Positions 1-5,490 of a DNA stretch of 9,842 nt are shown one piece after another; positions within the stretch are counted from its first letter, which is position 1, and each line of letters begins with the position of its first letter. The notes below the pieces were generated by a model. That model did no database searches. It was not told the DNA's origin and was given only the letters and a program-made list of their open reading frames with translations. The translations under genes were made by a program, and so were the position numbers. Source of the DNA: Rickettsia sp. (lineage in GTDB: Bacteria; Pseudomonadota; Alphaproteobacteria; Rickettsiales; Rickettsiaceae); assembly GCA_031254535.1 (NCBI GenBank), contig JAIRUG010000018.1, positions 1 to 9,842 on the forward strand, given 5' to 3'.

Positions 1-63
1 CATTTTGGCATTTACATCCTTTATTACTTTTGTTCTCAGATCGTAACTATAACTTCTTGGCAT
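1..63 (-). CDS. IS630-family transposase, N-terminal fragment (partial)
   Basis: Twenty-one codons are visible from ATG at 63-61 to the window edge, reading MPRSYSYDLRTKVIKDVNAK and one further residue. The start Met-Pro-x-x-Tyr-Ser-x-Asp-Leu-Arg-x-Lys-Val-Ile is the typical opening of IS630-family transposases, where it forms the first helix of the N-terminal helix-turn-helix that binds the element ends. No clear Shine-Dalgarno site precedes it. The reading frame is open to the edge, so it is not known whether this copy is intact or frameshifted. The identification rests on a short but characteristic motif and on the adjacent terminal inverted repeat. Confidence 0.8.
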   Translation of the reverse strand, partial: MPRSYSYDLRTKVIKDVNAKM

Positions 64-115
64 CGGATTTTACTATATTTTTTCTCTCTATATTTATACT
101 ATATTTTCTTCCTCT

Positions 116-141
116 TGTCGCCATTTTCTTTGATTAAGCTA
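116..141 (-). repeat. Terminal inverted repeat of the left IS630 element (5' end)
   Basis: On the minus strand this 26-nt segment starts TAGCTTAA and ends ATGGCGACA. It differs from the right-hand IS end (9685-9710) at only four internal positions (9, 12, 14 and 17). It lies 52 nt upstream of the transposase start. Confidence 0.8.
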
Positions 142-1428
142 TAGTGAAATTTCAACCAATAAACCGCCTAAAGTTTTACTATCCTGCAAGGATATTGTAC
201 CATTATGATCGATAATTATTTCTTTAGTAATAGCAAGACCAAGTCCAACATTACCTGAATTATTAAGCGAGCGTGACTTATCTGAACGATAAAATGCTTT
301 AAATACTAATGATTTCTCTTCATCCTTTATGCCAATTCCATTATCTTCAATCTTTATTATTACATTAGTAGAGGTAGAACATACAGTAATTTTTATTTTT
401 GTAGAGTATTTTATAGCGTTATTTATCACGTTAGATATTGCACGTTCAAAGTTGGTAGGCTTAATTTGTGCGTATATTGGCTGTTCTATGGAGACTAACT
501 CAATATTGGTCATAGACCATTTATTTTTGATATTTGATATCCAAGAAGATAATTCGATTATTTGAGCTTCTTCTCCATTTTCCCCTCTAGCAAAATCAAG
601 ATATGATTTTATCATTTGCTGCATAGCAACTATATCTTCCCTAAAACCTTCTGTTTCCTCAGATTTGTTCATTAACTCTAATTGTAACTTCATTCTAGTT
701 AAGGGAGTACATAAATCATGTGAAATCATAGCAAGCATTTTAGTTCTTTTGCTAATTTGTTTTTCAATTCTTTCTTTCATTTTAAGAAAAGCAATGCCAG
801 CCTTTCTTATTTCTTTTGCTCCAGAAGGTTTAAATGTTTGTAATTTTGTGATTCCTTGCCCAAATTGATCAGCAGCATCTGCAAGAATTAAAATAGGTTT
901 AATTTGGTTTTTAGAGAAGATTAAGGAAACAGAAAGTAGTAAAATAGTTAAGAAGATTAACCATAAGACAAAAATATAGGCAGTTGGATTCATCAACAAT
1001 TTTGCTGGGAAAGTTATTTTTATTAAACCATCGGTTAATTGGAATAGTACTTCAATTCTTCCTGAATCATTAAGCTTTACTATATTATTTTTATTAATTT
1101 TTACGTTAATAATATTTTTAAAAATCTCTAATTCTTCGCTAATTCTAGGTTGTGTATGTGGTAAACTTAATTCTTGATAAAACTGATATGACAAATTTAA
1201 ATAATTTGTCGCTATGGTATTTTTTTCTAATAGATTATTATCGTCTTTTTCAAGAAGGGAAATAATCTCATTAGCAATAATACTACTAGTATAATAAGAA
1301 ACGTTATACCAGTGACGATCATAGAACAAAAACACAGCTAGAATTTGTCCTATTAATGTCGGAACAATGATAATGAGCACAAATCTAGCTAATAAAGTTT
1401 GTGGGATAAATTTACGTATAGATAGCAT
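139..1428 (-). CDS. envZ: EnvZ-like sensor histidine kinase, C-terminus clipped by an IS
   Basis: Inner-membrane sensor kinase that autophosphorylates on histidine and passes the phosphate to the regulator encoded just upstream. Two membrane segments (about residues 14-36 and 150-171) flank a periplasmic domain of roughly 110 residues. A HAMP linker follows (about 171-225, with the usual Pro-x-Gly). The H-box is SHDLCTPLTR with phospho-acceptor His237; Cys240 sits where EnvZ proteins usually have Arg. The ATPase domain has N-box Asn336/Asn337, G1 EDNGIGI (361-367), an F-box-like FKAFYR and G2 GNVGLGLAI (392-400). ATG at 1428 overlaps the regulator's end by 17 nt, indicating coupled translation. 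The protein stops after GGLLVEISL at residue 429, and the TAG stop is the first three bases of the IS630 end. EnvZ homologues normally continue with Leu-Pro and a short tail, so a few to some 20 residues are probably missing. All catalytic boxes remain, so activity is plausible. The EnvZ name is by similarity; the signal sensed is unknown. Confidence 0.87.
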   Translation of the reverse strand: MLSIRKFIPQTLLARFVLIIIVPTLIGQILAVFLFYDRHWYNVSYYTSSIIANEIISLLEKDDNNLLEKNTIATNYLNLSYQFYQELSLPHTQPRISEELEIFKNIINVKINKNNIVKLNDSGRIEVLFQLTDGLIKITFPAKLLMNPTAYIFVLWLIFLTILLLSVSLIFSKNQIKPILILADAADQFGQGITKLQTFKPSGAKEIRKAGIAFLKMKERIEKQISKRTKMLAMISHDLCTPLTRMKLQLELMNKSEETEGFREDIVAMQQMIKSYLDFARGENGEEAQIIELSSWISNIKNKWSMTNIELVSIEQPIYAQIKPTNFERAISNVINNAIKYSTKIKITVCSTSTNVIIKIEDNGIGIKDEEKSLVFKAFYRSDKSRSLNNSGNVGLGLAITKEIIIDHNGTISLQDSKTLGGLLVEISL

Positions 1429-2092
1429 ATCCGCTATTCCGAATGGTTTTTAGATATCTGGGTTCTTTAGGATCATCTTCAATCTTACTTCTTATTCTGA
1501 CAATTTGTACGTCGATAGAACGAGGGCTAAGACCTCCCATTATTTTTGATAACTCATCACGTTTCATTTCTTGCCCAATGTTTTTTAACAATACTTCTAG
1601 CAATTTTTGCTCTGTAGAGCTTAATGGTACAAGTTGATTATTTTTTATAAATTCCTTTGACTCGAAATTATAATAATTGTTGCCTAACCATTTGATTTTA
1701 TCTTGTTTTTTATAATTATTGTAGCTATTTAATAGATTATTGATTCTTAGTAATAATTCTTTCGGTTCGAAAGGTTTAGTCAGATAATCGGATGCACCGG
1801 CTTCTAAGCCTTTGATACGATCATCGGGTTCTGACAATGCAGTTAGCATAACAATTGGTACAAGGTTTTTACTTGATCTTATAATTTTAGCAAAATCAAG
1901 TCCTGTAACATTTGGCAACATGACGTCTAGAATAATTAAGTCATAAATAGAAGATTTTAATAATTCCTCAGCTCCTTCGACAGAATGTGTTGTTGATACT
2001 AAAAAGCCGTTTTTATACAAAAACTGCTTTAAAAGTTTTTGTATTCTAGTATCATCATCAACTACAAGAATGTGGGGTTTAGAGCTTTGCAT
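1412..2092 (-). CDS. ompR: OmpR-family response regulator
   Basis: DNA-binding response regulator and evident partner of the sensor kinase that follows it. The receiver domain (about 1-120) has the acidic pocket Asp12/Asp13, phospho-acceptor Asp56 in ILDVMLP, switch Thr84 and Lys106 in TKPF. These lie one residue from the OmpR positions (55, 83, 105). The C-terminal winged helix (about 130-226) contains the recognition-helix region RSIDVQIVRIRSKIE and the wing ending SGYAIYT. The length of 226 aa is normal for the OmpR/PhoB class. ATG at 2092 gives a start directly before the receiver's first strand (KPHILVVDDD). A promoter-like pair, TTGTCA and TATAGT, lies upstream on the same strand, overlapping the ilvE start. 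The family is certain; the specific name ompR is inferred from pairing with an EnvZ-like kinase. Confidence 0.92.
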   Translation of the reverse strand: MQSSKPHILVVDDDTRIQKLLKQFLYKNGFLVSTTHSVEGAEELLKSSIYDLIILDVMLPNVTGLDFAKIIRSSKNLVPIVMLTALSEPDDRIKGLEAGASDYLTKPFEPKELLLRINNLLNSYNNYKKQDKIKWLGNNYYNFESKEFIKNNQLVPLSSTEQKLLEVLLKNIGQEMKRDELSKIMGGLSPRSIDVQIVRIRSKIEDDPKEPRYLKTIRNSGYAIYT

Positions 2093-2117
2093 AAATAAAT
2101 TTTCGGTAATAAAAATT

Positions 2118-2146
2118 ACTATAGTTTAATAGTGGGATATTGACAA
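2118..2146 (-). promoter_or_regulatory. Predicted sigma70-type promoter for the response regulator/kinase operon
   Basis: On the minus strand, TTGTCA (2146-2141) and TATAGT (2123-2118) are separated by exactly 17 nt; each matches consensus at five of six positions. Transcription would start roughly 20 nt upstream of the regulator's ATG at 2092. The -35 box ends on the first base of the ilvE start codon, so the two divergent genes share control DNA. The prediction is by pattern only. Confidence 0.5.
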
Positions 2147-3048
2147 TGACAATAATACAAGAAAATATACTAACTGAAAAGCCGTTTAAAAATCTTAATC
2201 AATTAACAGGTTATATCTGGATTAATGGTAGATTTGTTGCTTGGCAAGAAGCTAAGATACACGCACTTACTCATAGTTTACATTATTCTGGTGGAGTTTT
2301 TGAAGGAGAAAAAGCATATGATGGCAAAATTTTTAAATTAGAAAAGCATACGCAACGTTTGATAGAGTCAGCAAGAACTCTAAGTATAGATGTCCCATAT
2401 AGTTTTGAAGAAATTATAGAAGCTCATCACTTGCTTACAGTAAAAAATAATATTAAAGATGCATATATTCGTCCATTAATTTGGTTTGGTAGTGAATCTC
2501 TTAATATGACTAATACAAATTTATCAGTTAATTTATTAATTGCTGCTGTTCCATCAACTCCTAGACCTTCTAGTGATTTAAGTGTACATATTGCTCGTTG
2601 GCGGAAATGCCATCCAAACTCACTGTCACCACAATGTAAATCATCAGGGCACTATAATATGATGATAGTATGTCAGAAAGAGGCTAAGTCTTTGGGTTAC
2701 GATGATGCAATTTTATTAGATTGGCGGGGGTATATTGCTGAATGTACTACGACAAATATCTTTTTTGTTAAAGGTGATCAATTATTTACTCCGATAGCTG
2801 ATAGTTTTTTAAATGGCATAACGCGTCAAACAATTATTGAACTTGCTAAGGAGTTAAATCTTAAGGTTACAGAAGAGCACATAACTCTAGAAAGGGTAAG
2901 GGAGTTTAATGAATGTTTTATGACTGGTACAGCTGCTGGGGTTAAGGGGATTAAATCGATTAACCTTGGTGATCAAAATATTATCTTTAAAGATAGTAAA
3001 ATTACTAATTTGTTAAAAAAAGAATATAATGACTTAGTGCACAAATAA
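2146..3048 (+). CDS. ilvE: Branched-chain amino-acid aminotransferase (PLP fold type IV)
   Basis: Transfers the amino group between glutamate/2-oxoglutarate and leucine, isoleucine or valine, using pyridoxal phosphate in the cytoplasm. With ATG at 2146 the protein has 300 residues (E. coli IlvE has 309). The N-terminal part shows [38 protein letters not shown], here given by its key features only: the [16 protein letters not shown] block typical of the family. The Schiff-base lysine is Lys165 in CKSSGHYN, Glu199 of YIAEC binds the pyridine nitrogen, and GTAAG contributes to phosphate binding (usually GTAAE). An in-frame TTG at 2140 would add two residues, but GGGA at 2134-2137 is well spaced for the ATG and too close for the TTG. 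The divergent regulator starts only 53 nt away. In a host-dependent bacterium the enzyme may serve salvage or catabolism rather than full synthesis; that is inference. Confidence 0.9.
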   Translation: MTIIQENILTEKPFKNLNQLTGYIWINGRFVAWQEAKIHALTHSLHYSGGVFEGEKAYDGKIFKLEKHTQRLIESARTLSIDVPYSFEEIIEAHHLLTVKNNIKDAYIRPLIWFGSESLNMTNTNLSVNLLIAAVPSTPRPSSDLSVHIARWRKCHPNSLSPQCKSSGHYNMMIVCQKEAKSLGYDDAILLDWRGYIAECTTTNIFFVKGDQLFTPIADSFLNGITRQTIIELAKELNLKVTEEHITLERVREFNECFMTGTAAGVKGIKSINLGDQNIIFKDSKITNLLKKEYNDLVHK

Positions 3049-3081
3049 ATAATGATATAATGGCATTATGTAAAGTACTTC

Positions 3082-3162
3082 CGTCATTGCGAGCGAACGT
3101 ATGTGAGCGAAGCAATCCATTATTCATTAGATTGGATTGCTTCGTCACTCCTCGCAATGACG
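3082..3162. repeat. Palindromic repeat, two facing arms (GTCATTGCGAG...GCAATCCA family)
   Basis: The left arm (3082-3119) starts CGTCATTGCGAG and ends GAAGCAATCCA. The right arm (3133-3162) is its inverted partner, TGGATTGCTTCG...CTCGCAATGACG. The outer and inner blocks pair, while the centres (GCGAACGTATGTGAGC on one side, a shorter TCACTC on the other) do not, so the RNA would form a long hairpin with an internal bulge. It lies 33 nt after ilvE and could act as a transcription end or RNA-stabilising structure for that gene, although no U-tract follows. Confidence 0.9.
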
Positions 3163-3176
3163 ATGTGTTGCATATA

Positions 3177-3213
3177 CGTCATTGCGAGGAAGCGTAAGCC
3201 GACGAAGCAATCT
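3177..3213 (+). repeat. Single palindromic-repeat arm upstream of dapA
   Basis: A lone half-unit begins CGTCATTGCGAGGAAGCG and ends GACGAAGCAATCT. It lies 14 nt after the preceding paired unit and 31 nt before the dapA ATG. It has the same outer and inner blocks as the other copies but no facing partner nearby, so it cannot form the long hairpin by itself. It could compete for pairing with the right arm at 3133-3162. Confidence 0.85.
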
Positions 3214-3244
3214 AATGAAAATGATATGAATTTAAGTGGTATTT

Positions 3245-4123
3245 ATGAAAGATAATATATTCAAAGGACTTATTACAGCTATGATAACTCCCTTTAAGGA
3301 TAATAAATTAGATTTTGCTTCTTTGGAGAAGATAGTTAACTATCAGATTGCCAATAAAGTTGATGGGATAGTGGTTGCTGGTTCTACTGGTGAGGGACCT
3401 AGCTTAACTTTGCAGGAATATCAATCTTTATTACAAGCAGTTACAGAAATTACTAACAAGCGTATGCCAGTCATAGCCGGTTGTTCAGCTATGACTACTA
3501 GTGTAGCCGTAGATATGGTGCAAATATGTACAAAAATTCCAGTTGATGGGTTTATGTGTAGTATTCCTTCTTACGTAAAGCCAACTCAAGAAGGAATCTA
3601 TTTGCATTTTGAAACTATCCATAATGCAAGTAATTTGCCAATAATGCTATATTCAGTACCTAGTAGAACTTTGGTTGACTTTTCTGATGACACGATAGTT
3701 AGGCTCAGTAAATTACCACGTATTATAGCTCTTAAAGATGCTGGTAACGATTTAGAACGTCCTTTACGAATTAGGGCTATGGTTAAAGACTTTAATTTAT
3801 TGTGTGGTAATGATGAATTAGCTTTATCTTACAATGCTCATTCGGGGATAGGGTGCGTTTCTGTTGCGTCCAATATCACTCCTAGTTTGTGCAAGAAATT
3901 ACAGGATGATTGTCGTGATGGTAATTATCAGGAAGCTCTGCAAATCCAACAGCAATTATTGCTTATATATAAGGCATTATTTGCAGAAGCCAACCCAATA
4001 CCGGTAAAATATGCTGCGGTAAGATTAGGGTTATGTTCTAATGAATTAAGGCTTCCTTTAACTTCAGCTAGCGTCGTCACCGAGGAGAAAATAAATAAAG
4101 CTATGGACTATGTCGGAATATAA
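3245..4123 (+). CDS. dapA: 4-hydroxy-tetrahydrodipicolinate synthase
   Basis: Condenses pyruvate with aspartate semialdehyde in the first committed step to diaminopimelate and lysine; in Rickettsiales the product mainly feeds peptidoglycan. It is an (alpha/beta)8 barrel of the class I aldolase family. From ATG 3245 it has 292 residues, the same as E. coli DapA; an in-frame GTG at 3236 would add three residues and has no better ribosome site. The Schiff-base lysine is Lys164 in IALKDAG. Tyr136 in MLYSVPSR and Tyr110 match the catalytic tyrosines (E. coli 133 and 107), and Arg141 is the substrate-binding arginine. The first catalytic threonine (E. coli Thr44) is replaced by Ser47 in AGSTGEG, a conservative change. 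The gene's 3' end overlaps smpB by 14 nt, so the two are probably cotranscribed and coupled. Upstream DNA is a repeat cluster with no clear promoter. Confidence 0.93.
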   Translation: MKDNIFKGLITAMITPFKDNKLDFASLEKIVNYQIANKVDGIVVAGSTGEGPSLTLQEYQSLLQAVTEITNKRMPVIAGCSAMTTSVAVDMVQICTKIPVDGFMCSIPSYVKPTQEGIYLHFETIHNASNLPIMLYSVPSRTLVDFSDDTIVRLSKLPRIIALKDAGNDLERPLRIRAMVKDFNLLCGNDELALSYNAHSGIGCVSVASNITPSLCKKLQDDCRDGNYQEALQIQQQLLLIYKALFAEANPIPVKYAAVRLGLCSNELRLPLTSASVVTEEKINKAMDYVGI

Positions 4124-4568
4124 AAAAGTAATAGCTCAAAATAAGAAGGCATATTTCAATTACTTTATTGAGGAAAAAATTGAAGCCGGCATAATATTGA
4201 CTGGTAGTGAAGTTAAATCATTGCGTCAAGGAAAAGCTAGTATAGAAGATAGCCACGCAGAAAATTCGGCAAATGAAGTATTTTTGTATAATTGTCATAT
4301 TGCGGAATATGAGAAAGCTAACAGATTTAATCACTCGAGCAGAAGAACTCGTAAATTGCTTCTTAATTCTAGTGAAATAAAGAAAGTAATTGGTAAAATT
4401 CGCCTAAAAGGTTATACTTTTGTGGCTCTTTCTTTATATTTCAATAAGAAAAATAAAGTAAAAGTTGAGTTAGGCATAGCAAAAGGTAAAAAATTACATG
4501 ATAAAAGACAGACAATTAAAGAACAAGATTGGAAAAGGGAGCAAGGACGGATTATGTGGGTGAAGTAA
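4110..4568 (+). CDS. smpB: SsrA-binding protein SmpB (tmRNA cofactor)
   Basis: Small basic protein that binds tmRNA and brings it into stalled ribosomes for trans-translation. The 152-residue length compares with 160 in E. coli. Family landmarks are in order: [18 protein letters not shown] (about 11-28), [18 protein letters not shown] (32-49), [15 protein letters not shown] (78-92), the strand segment around [17 protein letters not shown] (117-133), and a basic C-terminal tail with RIM, the part that mimics the codon-anticodon region in the decoding site. ATG at 4110 lies within the last codons of dapA (14-nt overlap). The tail ends RIMWVK, slightly shorter than in E. coli. The tmRNA gene itself is not in the window. 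Confidence 0.95.
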   Translation: MSEYKKVIAQNKKAYFNYFIEEKIEAGIILTGSEVKSLRQGKASIEDSHAENSANEVFLYNCHIAEYEKANRFNHSSRRTRKLLLNSSEIKKVIGKIRLKGYTFVALSLYFNKKNKVKVELGIAKGKKLHDKRQTIKEQDWKREQGRIMWVK

Positions 4569-4599
4569 TAGACTTCTACATAAGTCATAGTAAATTGGT

Positions 4600-4691
4600 G
4601 TCATTGCGAGCGAACGTACGTGAGCGTGGCAATCCACATTCATTAAACTTGGATTGCTTCGTCGCTACAAAAGTAGCTCCTCGCAATGACG
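4600..4691. repeat. Palindromic repeat with an internal mini-hairpin in its right arm
   Basis: The left arm (4600-4636) starts GTCATTGCGAGCGAACGTA and ends GGCAATCCA. The right arm (4650-4691) starts TGGATTGCTTCGTCG and ends CTCCTCGCAATGACG. The centre of the right arm is itself an inverted repeat, GCTAC-AAAA-GTAGC (4664-4677), so the folded RNA would be branched. The left arm's centre closely matches that of the copy at 3082-3119. Confidence 0.9.
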
Positions 4692-4702
4692 GTTGTAAGG
4701 TT

Positions 4703-4743
4703 AGATTGCTTCACTCAAGCTCACATCTCCTCGCTAATAGACG
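4703..4743 (-). repeat. Degraded repeat arm with the alternative outer block
   Basis: On the minus strand this arm reads CGTCTATTAGCGAGGAG, then a variable centre, then GTGAAGCAATC. It keeps the inner GAAGCAATC block, but the outer block has CTATTAG where the common form has CATTG. The same 17-nt outer block occurs on the plus strand at 6674-6690. It sits between two complete palindromic units. Confidence 0.7.
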
Positions 4744-4761
4744 GTTTTAGCTTCCAACGTC

Positions 4762-4855
4762 CGTCATTGCGAGGAGGCGTAGCCGACAAAGCAATCCATT
4801 TTTGGTTACTTATTATGGATTGCTTCGTCGACCTAACTCACTCCTTGCAATGACG
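4762..4855. repeat. Palindromic repeat, two facing arms
   Basis: The left arm (4762-4798) starts CGTCATTGCGAGGAGGCG and ends AAAGCAATCCA. The right arm (4816-4855) starts TGGATTGCTTCGTCGACC and ends CTCCTTGCAATGACG. The loop between the arms is AT-rich. The left arm's centre is nearly identical to that at 6733-6769, but the right arm's centre is unrelated. Confidence 0.9.
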
Positions 4856-4893
4856 TATGTACACTTAGACTATCCTGGAATTGTTAATTTTTA

Positions 4894-4921
4894 TTCATTT
4901 ATTATTTGCATACTATATAAT
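4894..4921 (+). promoter_or_regulatory. Possible promoter of the 168-aa gene
   Basis: A perfect TATAAT lies at 4916-4921, 41 nt before the ATG. The best -35 candidate at 16-nt spacing is TTCATT (4894-4899), which matches the consensus at three of six positions. The surrounding DNA is AT-rich, so chance matches are likely. Confidence 0.35.
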
Positions 4922-4962
4922 GCAGTTTTATAATAACTAAATATGTTTAAGGTAGGTAAATT

Positions 4963-5469
4963 ATGTTCAACTTTCTAAGTAATCTTGCAAAGTGCGACCA
5001 AGTAATAGCAATTGTAAATGGTGAGCCTGTGAAAATTTCAGGTGTGTGGTCAGGGGTTCCTGTGAAAAGACAGAATGCTGAAAAGGTTCTTAAAAAATAC
5101 AGCGATTTATTTCAAGAATTGCATAATGGAACAATTGAAGAAACTGCTTTCGTTGACCAGCTGGCATCTATGAAACCACCAACAACAAATTTGCTAGATT
5201 TATTTAATGCATTACAATATTTTTCTGGCTGGAAAGCAGCTCGGGAGATCGTCGGTCAAAAGCCCCCCATTTCTTTGCAGCCAGTGCAGGATCAAGAAAC
5301 TATTAACACAATTAAAGACGTAATTACAGCAGTAAATATGTCACTTGAAGTATCAATTGCTACACCAATGTCAAGTGACACCTTGCCTCTTGTTGCTGAT
5401 GTAACAGCAGGAGAAGAAAATTCTGATGTTTTCCTAGCTGGTGCTCGTGGTCCCGACGATCTCGACTGA
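4963..5469 (+). CDS. Hypothetical protein of 168 aa, family not recognised
   Basis: I do not recognise this protein. It starts at ATG 4963 with a purine-rich AAGGTAGG ribosome-site candidate about 7 nt upstream, better than most sites in this window. It has no signal peptide and no membrane segment. Residues about 34-70 (VKRQNAEKVLKKYSDLFQEL onward) look like amphipathic helices, followed by a Pro-Pro turn and a helical stretch around LLDLFNALQYFSGWKAAREI (about 77-96). The C-terminal third is rich in Thr, Ser, Val and Ala and low in charge until an acidic end, GARGPDDLD. Third-position AT bias is in keeping with its neighbours, supporting a real gene. It ends 21 nt before sppA, so the two may be cotranscribed. 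In many alphaproteobacteria rpsA lies near sppA-ihfB, but this is not rpsA. It could be lineage-specific or secreted; nothing visible decides this. Confidence 0.7.
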   Translation: MFNFLSNLAKCDQVIAIVNGEPVKISGVWSGVPVKRQNAEKVLKKYSDLFQELHNGTIEETAFVDQLASMKPPTTNLLDLFNALQYFSGWKAAREIVGQKPPISLQPVQDQETINTIKDVITAVNMSLEVSIATPMSSDTLPLVADVTAGEENSDVFLAGARGPDDLD

Positions 5470-5490
5470 TTTGTAAAATATAATCTTATA

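Larger units (their letters stand above)
1..141 (-). mobile_element. IS630-family insertion sequence, 5' end only (continues off the left edge)
   Basis: The minus strand from 141 downward begins TAGCTTAA and, after a variable stretch, reads ATGGCGACA (116-124). The same 26-nt end occurs on the plus strand at 9685-9710, matching at 22 of 26 positions, as expected for the two terminal inverted repeats of one IS type. A transposase start follows at 63. IS630/Tc1-like elements insert at TA, and TATA spans the junction (140-143). The first three bases of the element form the stop codon of the adjoining sensor kinase. The exact terminus is ambiguous by two bases because of the TATA. Confidence 0.85.
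4569..4962. other. Intergenic region built mostly of palindromic repeats
   Basis: This 394-nt gap holds two paired palindromic units (4600-4691 and 4762-4855) and one degraded arm (4703-4743). An AT-rich leader of about 100 nt then runs up to the next gene, with TATAAT at 4916-4921. I find no convincing coding sequence. The open frame running from inside smpB through the first repeat is only a read-through of repeat DNA. Confidence 0.8.

Noticed and set aside
48..124. 25-codon minus-strand frame starting at the ATGGCGACA in the IS end
   Set aside because: The ATG is part of the terminal inverted repeat and also appears in the opposite IS end. The true transposase start is at 63 in another frame.
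2140..2145. TTG start for ilvE two codons upstream of the ATG
   Set aside because: GGGA at 2134-2137 is only two bases from the TTG but eight from the ATG, and ATG is the preferred start.
3082..3213. Closely spaced repeats that could suggest a CRISPR array
   Set aside because: The arms alternate in orientation, the centres vary, spacers are not of uniform length, and there are no cas genes. It is a dispersed palindromic repeat cluster.
3236..3244. GTG start for dapA three codons upstream
   Set aside because: The ATG at 3245 gives the normal 292-residue length, and neither start has a strong ribosome site.
3049..3244. Lysine riboswitch upstream of dapA
   Set aside because: The gap is filled by repeat arms, and I see none of the conserved lysine-box segments or an anti-terminator/terminator pair.
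4529..4750. Open reading frame of 73 aa starting inside smpB and running through the repeat
   Set aside because: Its protein is a translation of the palindromic repeat (segments such as LRANVRERGNPH), its start lies within smpB, and it has no ribosome site. Such frames arise wherever this repeat stays open.
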